A stretch of DNA of 64,000 nucleotides from JAPLDB01 sp038230515 (GCA_038230515.1 JBBRND010000001.1:62001-126000); one strand, 5' to 3'. Shown: positions 53,432-62,820, counted from the stretch's first letter. Program-made: numbers and translations. Notes: a model not told the origin generated them from the letters alone.

Positions 53432-54634
53432 ATGCACCACATCACTGCCGATTATGTTTTTCCCATCTCTTCTCCGCCCATAAAAAACGGAGTAGTTATT
53501 GCTGATGAAGAAGGAGAAATTGTAGAAGTGCTTCCTCCCGAAAAATATGAGCAGGGAGATTTATCGGGCAACATTGTTTTCGAAAAATATTCAGGAATTA
53601 TTTGCCCCGGCTTCATCAATGCACATTGTCATCTCGAACTTTCTCACCTGAAAGGAAAAGTTTCCGAAGGAAAAACACTGCCCGCATTTATTGGCGAAGT
53701 AGTGCAACATCGCGAAGCAGAAAAAGAAATTATTGCTGCTGCCATTGCAAGAGCCGAAGATGAAATGATTGCAAACGGAATTGTTGCCGTGGGAGACATC
53801 TGCAACACAGCCGATACGGTTTTTCAGAAAAAGAAAAAGCGTTTGCATTATCACAACTTCATTGAACTGTTTGATATAATACCTGCCAACTCTGATAAAG
53901 AATTTGAAAAAGGATTTGCGCTGATGAAAGAGTTCAACGAAACCGGAAGCACTTCCTCGCTGTCGCCACATGCGCCTTACACCGTGTCGCCACAACTGCT
54001 CAAGCGCATCTACGAACATGCATACTTGCACGACAGCATCCTCACACTTCACAACCAGGAAACCAAAAGTGAAAATGAAATGTTCCGAAGCAAAAGCGGT
54101 GCGCTGTTTGAAAAACTTTCCACCTTCGGAAATCTTTACGACAACTGGAAACCCTCGGGCTTCAGTTCACTTGCATCCACGCTTGTGCATTTGCCGAAGT
54201 GCAACAAAACAATGCTCGTGCATAATACATACTCAACCGAGGAAGATATTACCTGGGCGCATCTATACAGTTCAGTTATCTGGTGGTGCTTTTGTGGCAA
54301 CGCAAATCTCTACATCGAAAACCGTTTGCCGGATTTTCAGACTTTCATTGATGCAAGTTGTAAAATCCTTCTAGGTACAGATAGCTATGCAAGCAATTGG
54401 TCGCTCTCTATCCTTGACGAAATGAAAACCATCAGCAAACATTCTCCGAAAATAAAACTTCAGCAACTACTGAAATGGGCAACATTGAACGGAGCCAATT
54501 TCTTCGGATGGAAAAAACAACTCGGCTCACTCGAAAAAGGAAAACGCCCGGGCATCAACCTCATTACCGATGTGAATCTTGAAACGATGGCACTGACTGT
54601 ATATTCAGAAGTGAAGCCATTAGTTAATTTCTGA
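53432..54634 (+). CDS. Amidohydrolase family protein (chlorohydrolase/deaminase-like)
   Basis: ATG 53432 (MHHITADYVFPIS) is chosen because the longer frame would run through the promoter box and the repeat array. The 400-residue product has the amidohydrolase motif GFINAHCHLELSHLKG at about 65, SLSPHAPYTVS at about 185, TLHNQE and LGTDSYASNWSLSILDEM near 320 with the metal-binding Asp. This points to the MtaD/SsnA-like subgroup that hydrolyses C-N bonds in nucleoside-like compounds or guanine-type rings. Substrate unknown. Confidence 0.82.
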   Translation: MHHITADYVFPISSPPIKNGVVIADEEGEIVEVLPPEKYEQGDLSGNIVFEKYSGIICPGFINAHCHLELSHLKGKVSEGKTLPAFIGEVVQHREAEKEIIAAAIARAEDEMIANGIVAVGDICNTADTVFQKKKKRLHYHNFIELFDIIPANSDKEFEKGFALMKEFNETGSTSSLSPHAPYTVSPQLLKRIYEHAYLHDSILTLHNQETKSENEMFRSKSGALFEKLSTFGNLYDNWKPSGFSSLASTLVHLPKCNKTMLVHNTYSTEEDITWAHLYSSVIWWCFCGNANLYIENRLPDFQTFIDASCKILLGTDSYASNWSLSILDEMKTISKHSPKIKLQQLLKWATLNGANFFGWKKQLGSLEKGKRPGINLITDVNLETMALTVYSEVKPLVNF

Positions 54635-54814
54635 ACAGACTTAGAAAAGAAATCTTTTCAACAATATTTTTTCCGTAGTAACGTTTCTATAAAACAATAA
54701 GTATAATGTCATACTAAAATGAAGATTGGCGAAAGATTTTGGGCTGTTTACCAAAATTTCATCACAAACCCCTATCATTGCCATATCTTAATACTTTATT
54801 AAAACTTAACAGGC
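54635..54814. other. Short intergenic stretch
   Basis: Holds the promoter of the carboxypeptidase gene by position; no box that I would assert. Confidence 0.25.
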
Positions 54815-56281
54815 ATGTCTGAAACCCTTGTTCACAAAGGTTTTCATTTCTCTCGTTTTTTCTCAGTTGCATTCCTTGCCGGAGTGTTGTCTTCATTTTG
54901 CGCTTTTGCTTCCGTAAATCTTTCTGACGATTCGCTAAAGAGTTTGTTGAGTAATTCTCCGAAATCACTATTTCAACCCGACATGAATATTTCGGTTGAA
55001 GAAAATCATCTCAAGGCAGGATTACTTTATGATGTGGAAAATAAAAAAATTGTGTGGCAGAAGGACATGCAAAAATCATATCCCATTGCTTCTCTTACGA
55101 AGATGATGGTTGCATTTCTTACTGTGGAAGATATTCATGCCGGCAAAGTTCATTGGGTTGACCACGTAACCTGGACGCGCGACATTTCTTATTATGCAAA
55201 GAACAGGAAAGTTCATGCCACTGCCGATGTTACTTATTCCTTGCAGGATATGTTTAAGAATACAATGATCGCTTCTAACAACGAAGCGGCAGAACAGATG
55301 GCACGCTATGTTGGCGGAGGAAACCTTGACGGATTTATTCAGAGAATGAATTTCCGCGCCCGCGAACTTGGCATGATGAGTACGTATTACGGAAATCCAA
55401 CGGGGCTTCCTTCTTACTCCAAACTCTACGATAATTCTTCCACACCTGCCGATCTTTTAATCCTGACCCTTGAGATGCTTAAGTATCCCGAGATTATTGA
55501 TGTAACAAGAATGGATTATGCTGACATCACCTGCGGGAAAAATACAACGATCATCAGTAATCACAATCACCTCACTATTGATTACAAAGGACAAGTGGAT
55601 GGAATGAAAACGGGCTACACTAAGCGTGCGGGGTTTTGCCTTGTTGCCTCTTCCTACAAGTGTGATCAGCGGTTGGTAAGTATTGTGCTCGGAGCAAAGG
55701 CTCCTATAATCCGCAATGATCTTGTGAAGGATATGATTGATGATTACTATACATCCATTGGTCTCGATAAATTAAGTCCGAACTGCACCATGCCCGAACA
55801 GTTCACCACTGCTGGTTCCACCGATAATGAAGATGCCGATGCGTCAGAGGGTGCGTATGTTTATCAAACGAAAGTTGCCTTCGTTACTCACTTGGTTCAG
55901 CGCGGAGAATTCCTAAGCTCCATTGCTGATAAATATAAAGTAACCATTCCGCAGATTAAACAATGGAATCATTTGAAGTCAACGCATGTGCATCCCGGTC
56001 AGCATTTGCTCGTGAAGGGAACCGTGCGTCAGAAAGTGTGGGTTACTAAAGAAGATCAGAGCAACAACGTACCTAAAGACAAAACACAAGTTAAATCTTC
56101 TGCCATTCCAGCCACAGATAATCAATATGTTTTTTATACCATTCAGCAGGGCGATACGCTCTACAGTATTTCAAGGCAGTATAAGGACATCACTGTGTCG
56201 AAGCTGAAAGAAATGAACGGCATTGAAGATGAATCCTGCATTCATCCCGGAATGCAAATTAAGGTTCCAGTAAAAGGTTAA
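54815..56281 (+). CDS. D-alanyl-D-alanine carboxypeptidase with two LysM domains
   Basis: The 488-residue product has a signal or anchor segment (about residue 16-36) and a penicillin-binding S11 domain: SLTKMM (SxxK, catalytic Ser), IASNNEAAE (SxN) and GMKTGYTKRAG (KTG). Two LysM domains follow: HLVQRGEFLSSIADKYKVT at about 350 and YTIQQGDTLYSISRQYK at about 440. It should trim peptidoglycan pentapeptides in the periplasm, with LysM holding it on the wall. Fusion of S11 with LysM domains is a less usual arrangement. Confidence 0.9.
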   Translation: MSETLVHKGFHFSRFFSVAFLAGVLSSFCAFASVNLSDDSLKSLLSNSPKSLFQPDMNISVEENHLKAGLLYDVENKKIVWQKDMQKSYPIASLTKMMVAFLTVEDIHAGKVHWVDHVTWTRDISYYAKNRKVHATADVTYSLQDMFKNTMIASNNEAAEQMARYVGGGNLDGFIQRMNFRARELGMMSTYYGNPTGLPSYSKLYDNSSTPADLLILTLEMLKYPEIIDVTRMDYADITCGKNTTIISNHNHLTIDYKGQVDGMKTGYTKRAGFCLVASSYKCDQRLVSIVLGAKAPIIRNDLVKDMIDDYYTSIGLDKLSPNCTMPEQFTTAGSTDNEDADASEGAYVYQTKVAFVTHLVQRGEFLSSIADKYKVTIPQIKQWNHLKSTHVHPGQHLLVKGTVRQKVWVTKEDQSNNVPKDKTQVKSSAIPATDNQYVFYTIQQGDTLYSISRQYKDITVSKLKEMNGIEDESCIHPGMQIKVPVKG

Positions 56282-56321
56282 AATCTTCTTTTCAAAAAAG
56301 ATTTTCTACCGCTTTCCTTTT

Positions 56322-56329
56322 TAATTTTG
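56322..56329 (+). promoter_or_regulatory. Promoter -7 box for the DUF4468-like gene
   Basis: TAATTTTG, 23 bases before the ATG at 56353. Confidence 0.5.
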
Positions 56330-56352
56330 CCTTCTCCTAAAATCATTCCTTT

Positions 56353-56925
56353 ATGAATAGAATATTTTTTGTTGCTGTTTTAGCATTCGCTGTTTCGTTC
56401 AGCGCAAATGCACAAAAGAAAAAAGAAGAACCCCTCCCTACTCCTCAATTACCTGTTGACAACGTAACCCGTAAAATTACTTACGAAGAAGTAGTAGATG
56501 CAAGTGGAAAAAGCGCAGATGAAATTTATCAAAAAATTATTTTATGGTTTCGAACATACTATAAGAATCCCGCAGAAGTGATTCGTGAAAATGATTCAAT
56601 AAAAAGATCGGTGATGGGTAAACCGCGTTTCCGTATTTCTAATCCCCCCGAAAAAGAAGGTACAAAAACAGATGCGGGATTGGTGCAGTACACAATTATA
56701 GTTGCCGCAAAAGACGGCAGATTCAAATACACACTTACTGAATTCAATCAGAAACAGAACAGTTACTATCCTTGCGAACGGTGGTACGACACAGCGCTCC
56801 CGTCATACACAAGAGCGATGGAAGAATACCTGCGTCAAACTGATAACTATGCAAAGACCACGATTGCAGATCTGAAAAGTTCAATCACCAATGAGAAGCC
56901 CGTGAAGAATAAAGATGACTGGTAA
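56353..56925 (+). CDS. DUF4468-like secreted protein
   Basis: The 190-residue product has a signal peptide (1-20, after SANA). The mature part has KITYEEVVDASGKSADEIYQKIILW and, later, KFKYTLTEF-like strands, as in the DUF4468 family of Bacteroidota. Function unknown. It is followed 118 bases later by the SPFH gene. Confidence 0.75.
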   Translation: MNRIFFVAVLAFAVSFSANAQKKKEEPLPTPQLPVDNVTRKITYEEVVDASGKSADEIYQKIILWFRTYYKNPAEVIRENDSIKRSVMGKPRFRISNPPEKEGTKTDAGLVQYTIIVAAKDGRFKYTLTEFNQKQNSYYPCERWYDTALPSYTRAMEEYLRQTDNYAKTTIADLKSSITNEKPVKNKDDW

Positions 56926-57043
56926 GATTTAGTTAGGCGTATTGGGTTCGTGAACAAAAATTGCCAGACGGTTCCCCCGGATAACCAATAATAGTTAACG
57001 AACAACTTTTTTTCTACCTTCGCTTGCACCAAACTTAACTACT

Positions 57044-57928
57044 ATGTCAACTACACTTTCAATCACACCATTTATCATCGGAGCAATTGTTCTGTTTTTC
57101 CTTGGCGTTCGCATTATTCGGCCAACCCATCGCGGACTAATTGAACGACTCGGCAAGTATCACCATTTTGCAGAGCCCGGATTTCATTGGATCATTCCGT
57201 TCATTGATAGAATGTATCAGATCAATACTACGGAACAAATGATCAATGCCGAAAGCCAGGAGATCATCACGTTTGATAACCTGAATGCACGTGTGGATGC
57301 ACAAGTGTATTTTAGAATAAAGCCAGACGAGGTGAGCGTAAAGAATTCGCAGTATAACGTGAACAACATTGCCTATCAGATAGTGAATCTTGCGCGCACT
57401 ACACTGCGCAATATTATCGGCACCATGACACTGAAGAGCGCGAACAGCGAGCGCGGAAAAATAAATAAGAGCTTGTATTCCACATTGCTTGAAGAAACTC
57501 ATGATTGGGGAATTGATATTGTGCGCACCGAGTTGAAAGAAATTGATCCCCCAAAAGATGTTCAGGAAACGATGAACAAAATTGTAAAAGCAGAGAATGA
57601 AAAAATGGCTGCCATTGATTTTGCAACGGCTGTTGAAACAAGAGCAGACGGAGAAAAACGTGCGGAGATAAAAAAAGCAGAAGGAATTAGGACAGCTAAT
57701 ATCCTTACTGCAGAGGGAGAAGCTCAGGCAATTGCATTGGTTAACGAAGCAGCCGAAAAATATTTTGTCGGGAATGCACAATTACTTCGCAAGCTGCAGG
57801 CAGTGGAGACAGCGCTTGCAAACAATTCAAAAATTGTTCTTTCAAGCGATAAGCAGTTGGTGAATGTTATCGGAGATATGGCTGGCGTACTGCCATTGAC
57901 AGGCCCATCTTTAAGTACGAAGGAATAA
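57044..57928 (+). CDS. SPFH/band 7 (slipin or paraslipin) membrane protein
   Basis: The 294-residue product has one N-terminal membrane helix (5-25) and the SPFH domain: VRIIRPTHRGLIERLGKYH, MINAESQEIITFDNLNARVD and TMTLKSANSERGKI. It forms ring-like oligomers that organise membrane domains or modulate proteases. The usual NfeD partner gene is not adjacent. Confidence 0.9.
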   Translation: MSTTLSITPFIIGAIVLFFLGVRIIRPTHRGLIERLGKYHHFAEPGFHWIIPFIDRMYQINTTEQMINAESQEIITFDNLNARVDAQVYFRIKPDEVSVKNSQYNVNNIAYQIVNLARTTLRNIIGTMTLKSANSERGKINKSLYSTLLEETHDWGIDIVRTELKEIDPPKDVQETMNKIVKAENEKMAAIDFATAVETRADGEKRAEIKKAEGIRTANILTAEGEAQAIALVNEAAEKYFVGNAQLLRKLQAVETALANNSKIVLSSDKQLVNVIGDMAGVLPLTGPSLSTKE

Positions 57929-57975
57929 CGCTGAAACTTTTGTTCGGCAAGTATGTTTCACATCTATGTTAATCA

Positions 57976-58380
57976 ATGAACATGGATCCTGATCAGCGAT
58001 ACAAGCCAGGGGTCTGCAACATGGGTGATCGCGAGGTTTCCGTCAGGAAAAAATTTCTCGCCTTTTTTACTCTCATAATGATAGCGTTTACGGTATCCTG
58101 TTTTACATATTGCGATTCCTTGTTCTGCTGGTTTGCACTCATCGGATCATCGTTTGCTGCTATCACCATTTATCTCGAAATAAGATTCCGATTTTGCATT
58201 CTCTTCGGATTTTTTAATTTATACAATTTCAAGCATCTTGGAAATCTTGAAGAAGTAAATTGTAAAGACGACCAGCGTTGCGACCGTAAGCGCGTAAGGA
58301 AAATAATTTTTCAATCAGTATTTGTTTCCGTGATTTATTCCTCCATCATTCACCTGATGGCAATGAGTCATCCTTTCTGA
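57976..58380 (+). CDS. Small membrane protein of unknown function
   Basis: The 134-residue product is Cys-rich and has two hydrophobic segments close together (about 30-75) and one near the C terminus. CNMGDREVSVRKKFL at about 14 is a short conserved-looking prelude. The first ATG is taken; M3 or M16 are alternatives. No family is recognised. Confidence 0.55.
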   Translation: MNMDPDQRYKPGVCNMGDREVSVRKKFLAFFTLIMIAFTVSCFTYCDSLFCWFALIGSSFAAITIYLEIRFRFCILFGFFNLYNFKHLGNLEEVNCKDDQRCDRKRVRKIIFQSVFVSVIYSSIIHLMAMSHPF

Positions 58381-58402
58381 GAAGATAGGTGCACTAAAAA
58401 AA

Positions 58403-58423
58403 ATGCCGAACATTGTTCGGCAT
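58403..58423 (-). terminator. Intrinsic terminator for the glutamate dehydrogenase gene
   Basis: A perfect 9-bp stem (ATGCCGAAC / GTTCGGCAT, 3-base loop). On the minus strand it is followed by a run of about eight T's, which fits termination of gdh transcripts; on the plus strand it could also end the small membrane protein gene. Confidence 0.8.
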
Positions 58424-58452
58424 TGAAGTTCCATTAAAGTTATAGCAAATGC

Positions 58453-59877
58453 CTATGGGAAAATTCCGAGCGCCTGATAGGACACTCCGAGCTTGTTGAT
58501 TCCGCTTACAAATGCTGCAGTGCGCAGGTCTTCAATTTTCGGGTTCCTCTTTTTCACTTCGCGTATTTCATTGTAGGCAAAAATCATGGTCTCTTCCAGT
58601 CCGCTTCGAACCAGATCAATTTCATCAGCACCGTGCGTGATAATTTTTTTATCAATTGCATTGAGTGCCTTGCCGGTAATATTTTCAACCGCAGTGATCA
58701 AATGCCCTGTTGACATTTCCTGGAAACGCTTTTCCATTCTTCCGAAACGAACGTGAGAAAGATTTTTCAGCCACTCGAAATATGAAACCGTTACACCGCC
58801 AGCGTTCAGGAAAAGATCGGGAATGATGAGAACGTTTCTCTGGTTGAGAACCGCCTCTCCGTTTTTTGTAACCGGACCATTTGCACCTTCAGCAATTACT
58901 TTTGCTTTGATGCGAGGAGCGTTGTCTTTTGTAATTTGATTTTCGAGCGCAGCAGGAATAAGAATATCACACTCTGCTTCGAGAACCCCCATGGAGTCAG
59001 TGTAATTTTTTGCTCCCGCGAAATTTAAGATCGAACCTGTTTCTTTTCTGTGTTTGAAAACATCGTCTATGTTCAAACCCTTCTCATTGTAAATTCCTCC
59101 TTCGCGTTCAGCAATACCAACGATAAGTGCACCTGCTTCCATACAGAATTTTGCAGAGTAGAAACCTACGTTACCAAGTCCCTGCACAATAATTTTCTTT
59201 CCTTCAATGCCCGGAGTCATGCCGCGTGCCTTCATATCTTCAGTGTTATTCATCGCTTCACGCACTCCGAAGAAAACACCCTGACCGGTAGCTTCTGTTC
59301 GTCCCTGAATACCGCCTTGTCCGATCGGTTTACCGGTAACACAACCGAGCGCATTCAGATCATCGTATTTAAAAGTTGCATACGTATCCGCAATCCATGC
59401 CATCTCTCTCGGACCGCTTCCGTAATCAGGAGCGGGAACATCCACTGATGGTCCGATCATATTTTTCTTGATTAACTCAGTCGTATATCTGCGTGTTATG
59501 CGTTCCAATTGTCGTGGAGTGTAGTCAGCAGGATTTACTTTGATACCGCCTTTCGCCCCGCCATACGGAACATCAACAACTGCACATTTAAAAGTCATCA
59601 ACGTAGCAAGTGCTTTAACTTCGTCTTCGTTTACAAACTCGCTGTATCGAATACCCCCCTTGGTTGGTGTTTTGTGATGTGAGTGCTGAACACGTATCCC
59701 TTCTATTACCCGCACCTTCCCTTCAATCTCGATAGGAAAATACATTTTGTAAATGCTGTTGCAGATTTTTATCTGGTGAAGCAGTCCGGGTTCAAAGTTT
59801 GTGAAAGCCGCGGCTTTGTCGAAGTAAGAGAGTACATCGTTGTAAAACTTACTGCCATTTTCGAGATCGTTTTTCAT
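58453..59877 (-). CDS. Glutamate dehydrogenase family protein (Glu/Leu/Phe/Val dehydrogenase)
   Basis: The 474-residue product has the catalytic VDVPYGGAKGGIKVNP at about 100 (Lys), DVPAPDYGSGPREMAWI at about 145 and the Rossmann GLGNVGFYSAKF at about 220. It catalyses NAD(P)-linked conversion of glutamate and 2-oxoglutarate. Length is normal for bacterial hexameric GDH of the shorter class. Monocistronic by its terminator and flanking genes. Confidence 0.92.
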   Translation of the reverse strand: MKNDLENGSKFYNDVLSYFDKAAAFTNFEPGLLHQIKICNSIYKMYFPIEIEGKVRVIEGIRVQHSHHKTPTKGGIRYSEFVNEDEVKALATLMTFKCAVVDVPYGGAKGGIKVNPADYTPRQLERITRRYTTELIKKNMIGPSVDVPAPDYGSGPREMAWIADTYATFKYDDLNALGCVTGKPIGQGGIQGRTEATGQGVFFGVREAMNNTEDMKARGMTPGIEGKKIIVQGLGNVGFYSAKFCMEAGALIVGIAEREGGIYNEKGLNIDDVFKHRKETGSILNFAGAKNYTDSMGVLEAECDILIPAALENQITKDNAPRIKAKVIAEGANGPVTKNGEAVLNQRNVLIIPDLFLNAGGVTVSYFEWLKNLSHVRFGRMEKRFQEMSTGHLITAVENITGKALNAIDKKIITHGADEIDLVRSGLEETMIFAYNEIREVKKRNPKIEDLRTAAFVSGINKLGVSYQALGIFP

Positions 59878-59963
59878 TAAATATAAATTTGGGGTGGCAA
59901 AAGTAACAGAAGTAGTGAATCGTGCAAAACGAATTCTGATTAGCAGCCCTCAAACAATTGACT

Positions 59964-59971
59964 TAATTTTG
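59964..59971 (+). promoter_or_regulatory. Promoter -7 box for sufS
   Basis: TAATTTTG, 8 bases before the ATG at 59980. Confidence 0.5.
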
Positions 59972-59979
59972 CATTGAAA

Positions 59980-61275
59980 ATGGAATCACCAATTCAGAAT
60001 AAAACAGTTACCTCCTTCGATGTAAAAAAGGCGCAGAAGGATTTCCCTATCCTCACGCAAACTGCTTACGGCAAGCCGCTTATCTACTTTGACAATGCCG
60101 CCACTTCACAAAAGCCGCAGTTTGTAATTGATGAGTTGACAAAATATTATTCCGAATACAATGCAAATATTCACCGCGGAGTGCATTGCCTGAGCCAAAA
60201 GGCATCGCAGGCGTTTGATAATGTTAGGGTAAAAGTTCAAAAGCTGATTAGTGCAAAATCAGAAAGAGAAATAATTTTTACGCGGGGAACAACGGAGTCT
60301 ATCAATCTTGTTGCTTCAACTTGGGGAAGAAAAAACATTTCTGCCGGAGATGAAATTATTATTTCAGCCATGGAGCATCACAGCAATATTGTTCCGTGGC
60401 AGATGTTATGCGAAGAAAAGAAAGCGATCCTCAAAATTATTCCGATGAATGATGCAGGTGAATTACTGATGGATAAATTTGAATCGTTGCTTTCTCCCAA
60501 AACAAAATTCATTTCCGTTGTTCATACTTCCAACTCCCTCGGCACAATCAATTCTGTGAGAGAAATTATCCGCCAAGCTCATGAGCAGAATATTTTGGTG
60601 ATGATTGATGGAGCACAGGCAATTGCGCATAGTGAAATTGATGTGCACGAAATGGATTGTGATTTTTTTGCTTTCAGCGGACATAAAATGTTCGGACCAA
60701 CAGGCGTTGGTTGCCTCTATGGAAAATTAAACCTTCTCGAAGACATGCCACCATACCAGGGCGGAGGAGAAATGATTCACTCTGTTACTTTTGAAAAGAC
60801 AACCTACAATGAAGTGCCTTTTAAGTTTGAGGCGGGTACACCGAATATTGCAGATGTAATCGCACTAGGAACAGCAGTTGACTACATTCAATCGCTCGAC
60901 AGAAAAATAATTTCAGAATACGAACATGAACTGATGCGGTACACATCAGAAAAATTATCAGCGATTGACGGAGTGCGCTTAATTGGCACGGCAAAAGAAA
61001 AAACGAGTGTTGTATCTTTTATCATCGAAGAAGTGAATGCCCTTGATGTGGGAATGTATCTTGATACATTGGGGGTCGCTGTCCGCACGGGACATCATTG
61101 TAATGAACCAGTGATGGATCGTTTTAAAATTCCCGGAACCATCCGCGCATCTTTTTTATTCTATAATACGAAAGAAGAAATTGATGTGATGGTTGAAGGG
61201 GTTAAGAAAGCCATCAAGCTACTCAGGCCTCACCCACAACCTCTCTCCAAGGGAGAAGGGAGAAATCCTCAATAG
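59980..61275 (+). CDS. sufS: Cysteine desulfurase SufS
   Basis: ATG 59980 is preferred to the TTG-like start 6 bases upstream. The 431-residue PLP enzyme has YFDNAATSQKP near the N terminus, AMEHHSNIVPW, the PLP Lys in FAFSGHKMFGPTG at about 230 and the active Cys in RTGHHCNEPVMD at about 370. It mobilises sulfur from cysteine for Fe-S cluster assembly. The last 14 or so residues (PHPQPLSKGEG...) come from a dispersed repeat and are not part of the family. No other suf genes are adjacent. Confidence 0.93.
   Translation: MESPIQNKTVTSFDVKKAQKDFPILTQTAYGKPLIYFDNAATSQKPQFVIDELTKYYSEYNANIHRGVHCLSQKASQAFDNVRVKVQKLISAKSEREIIFTRGTTESINLVASTWGRKNISAGDEIIISAMEHHSNIVPWQMLCEEKKAILKIIPMNDAGELLMDKFESLLSPKTKFISVVHTSNSLGTINSVREIIRQAHEQNILVMIDGAQAIAHSEIDVHEMDCDFFAFSGHKMFGPTGVGCLYGKLNLLEDMPPYQGGGEMIHSVTFEKTTYNEVPFKFEAGTPNIADVIALGTAVDYIQSLDRKIISEYEHELMRYTSEKLSAIDGVRLIGTAKEKTSVVSFIIEEVNALDVGMYLDTLGVAVRTGHHCNEPVMDRFKIPGTIRASFLFYNTKEEIDVMVEGVKKAIKLLRPHPQPLSKGEGRNPQ
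61228..61266. repeat. Dispersed repeat overlapping the end of sufS
   Basis: CCTCACCCACAACCTCTCTC followed by CAAGGGAGAAGGGAGAA is an imperfect inverted repeat (TCTCC / GGAGA) of a type found scattered in many bacterial genomes. It is translated as PHPQPLSKGEGR at the SufS C terminus. Confidence 0.65.
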
Positions 61276-61278
61276 AAT

Positions 61279-61848
61279 TTACGCGTACTGAAACCTGAAG
61301 TTTAATCGGTTGATCAACCTGCGATAATTTTTTTTCAGATCGCGGTCAACTGCACGTACATCTTTGTACTCCTGAAATTTTCTGATCAACAACATATCGA
61401 AAACGGAACTTTCAAGAAAATCAATATCGCTTTTGAAACCGCACACACACAGCGCGCGCGTTGTCTGCAAAAACTTCTTGATGTTTCGTTCATCTGTGTC
61501 AAGTGTGTTGCAGCTACCGAAATGAATAATCTTATCCACGCAGGAGCCATTCAGCGTTTCGGCAAGCTCTTCAAGGTTCAGATAATCTTTGCCAACCTTT
61601 ATTTGTTCTGGATGCCCGTGAAAAGCCAGATACATGATGGTATAATTCTGATACCGCTTCTGTTTCCACAGCGAGAGGTAATATTTCAGGTTGTCTTTTG
61701 TTCCACAATTTTTGTGGATGTATTCAATGCCGCAGTTGGCATGAAGAAAGTCGAGTGCCGCGGTTACACTTGATTTGTTACGCAGATCTTTTTCCCAATC
61801 CCCTTCGAGGCAGAATACATTTTTGTTGAGGTTCTTTGCAATTCTCAT
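61279..61848 (-). CDS. DUF6642/CHAT-like putative caspase-fold protein
   Basis: The 189-residue product has YLAFHGHPEQIKV at about 72 and KIIHFGSCNTLDTDERN at about 107. A His-Gly pair on one strand and Ser-Cys followed by Thr on the next is the catalytic pattern of clan CD (caspase/CHAT) peptidases. The N-terminal part (FCLEGDWEKDLRNK) and the rest fit the DUF6642 family by recall. No accessory domains or signal peptide are present. In other contexts CHAT proteins act in defence or stress; here it is a single gene convergent with sufS. Activity is inferred from the motif only. Confidence 0.7.
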   Translation of the reverse strand: MRIAKNLNKNVFCLEGDWEKDLRNKSSVTAALDFLHANCGIEYIHKNCGTKDNLKYYLSLWKQKRYQNYTIMYLAFHGHPEQIKVGKDYLNLEELAETLNGSCVDKIIHFGSCNTLDTDERNIKKFLQTTRALCVCGFKSDIDFLESSVFDMLLIRKFQEYKDVRAVDRDLKKNYRRLINRLNFRFQYA

Positions 61849-61960
61849 AATCTAATCTCCTTTTCCTTTTTATTGTAAATGTTGCCGCCATAGCTTTTTT
61901 ATTTTTATCTGCGAAATACCCATCATCCGAAATTACGAATGAAAGTAATCTTGACTTCTC

Positions 61961-62809
61961 CTATCTTTTGAAATTCGGTTTGCGTTTTTCGAGAAAGGCA
62001 GCTACGCCTTCTTTCACATCGTCTTTTGCAAAACATTTTCCGAATTCTTCTGCTTCGAAATTAAATCCGTCAACTCCGGAAGTGCAATAAGCATCAACGC
62101 ATTTCACGATGCCCGCCACTCCAACCGGGCTCATCATCGCAATCTTCTTGATGATCTCTTCGCACTTGTCAATGAGATATTCCAGTGACATTACATGATT
62201 AACTAGACCGAGCTTTAATGCAGTATCTGCATCAATCATATCGCTGGTCATCATCAGTTCCATTGCTTTGCCTTTGCCGATGAGCTGAACCATGCGTTGA
62301 GTTCCACCATAGCCTGGAATCAAACCCAAACGAACTTCCGGCTGACCGAATTTTGCATTGTCACTTGCTACACGCATGTGGCAGCTCATTGCCAACTCGC
62401 AACCACCGCCCAATGCAAAACCGTTTACTGCTGCGATAACGGGTTTTGGGCAAAGTTCAATGCTGCGAAAAACCTTTTGTCCGTCAGCGCTTAGCTTTTT
62501 TCCTTCATCAGGAGAATAATTTGCAAACTCATAAATATCTGCCCCGGCGACAAATGCTTTATCTCCGACTCCTGTAATTATTATTCCGATTACTGTTGAA
62601 TCATTTGCTCCCTGGTCAATCGCTTTCCCGATTTCTTGAATTGTAAGATGATTGAGAGCGTTCATTTTATCAGGACGGTTTATTGCTATCTTCAGAATAT
62701 TGCTTTCAACTTCGGCAAGAATATTTTTATATGCTAAAGAAGACGTTGGTTGCTGAATGTTGGATGCCGGAGTTGTTCCAAGTCCGCTTAAGTTAAGGTT
62801 GTCGCTCAT
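61961..62809 (-). CDS. Enoyl-CoA hydratase/isomerase (crotonase) family protein
   Basis: The 282-residue product has INRPDKMNAL at about 40, KAFVAGADIYEFANY (oxyanion hole) at about 85, ALGGGCELAMSCHMRVAS at about 130 with Glu, and FGQPEVRLGLIPGYGGTQR with the second Glu. Both catalytic Glu residues are present, so it is likely a true hydratase, adding water across 2-enoyl-CoA in fatty-acid or amino-acid breakdown. The first 25 residues form a polar tail not found in the core family; ATG 62809 is nevertheless the only clear start before it. Confidence 0.88.
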   Translation of the reverse strand: MSDNLNLSGLGTTPASNIQQPTSSLAYKNILAEVESNILKIAINRPDKMNALNHLTIQEIGKAIDQGANDSTVIGIIITGVGDKAFVAGADIYEFANYSPDEGKKLSADGQKVFRSIELCPKPVIAAVNGFALGGGCELAMSCHMRVASDNAKFGQPEVRLGLIPGYGGTQRMVQLIGKGKAMELMMTSDMIDADTALKLGLVNHVMSLEYLIDKCEEIIKKIAMMSPVGVAGIVKCVDAYCTSGVDGFNFEAEEFGKCFAKDDVKEGVAAFLEKRKPNFKR

Positions 62810-62820
62810 AATTTTCGGGC

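Noticed and set aside
52996..53505. Open frames through array 4 (and likewise through arrays 2, 3 and 5) encoding 7- or 14-residue peptide repeats
   Set aside because: Any 21- or 42-bp repeat without a stop stays open in its frame, and more than one frame or strand is open here. There is no start signal and no domain. They are by-products of the period. A translated role is not excluded but is not supported.
57137..57781. 214-residue minus-strand frame inside the SPFH gene
   Set aside because: Antisense shadow; Cys- and His-rich composition and no family, while the plus-strand SPFH protein is certain.
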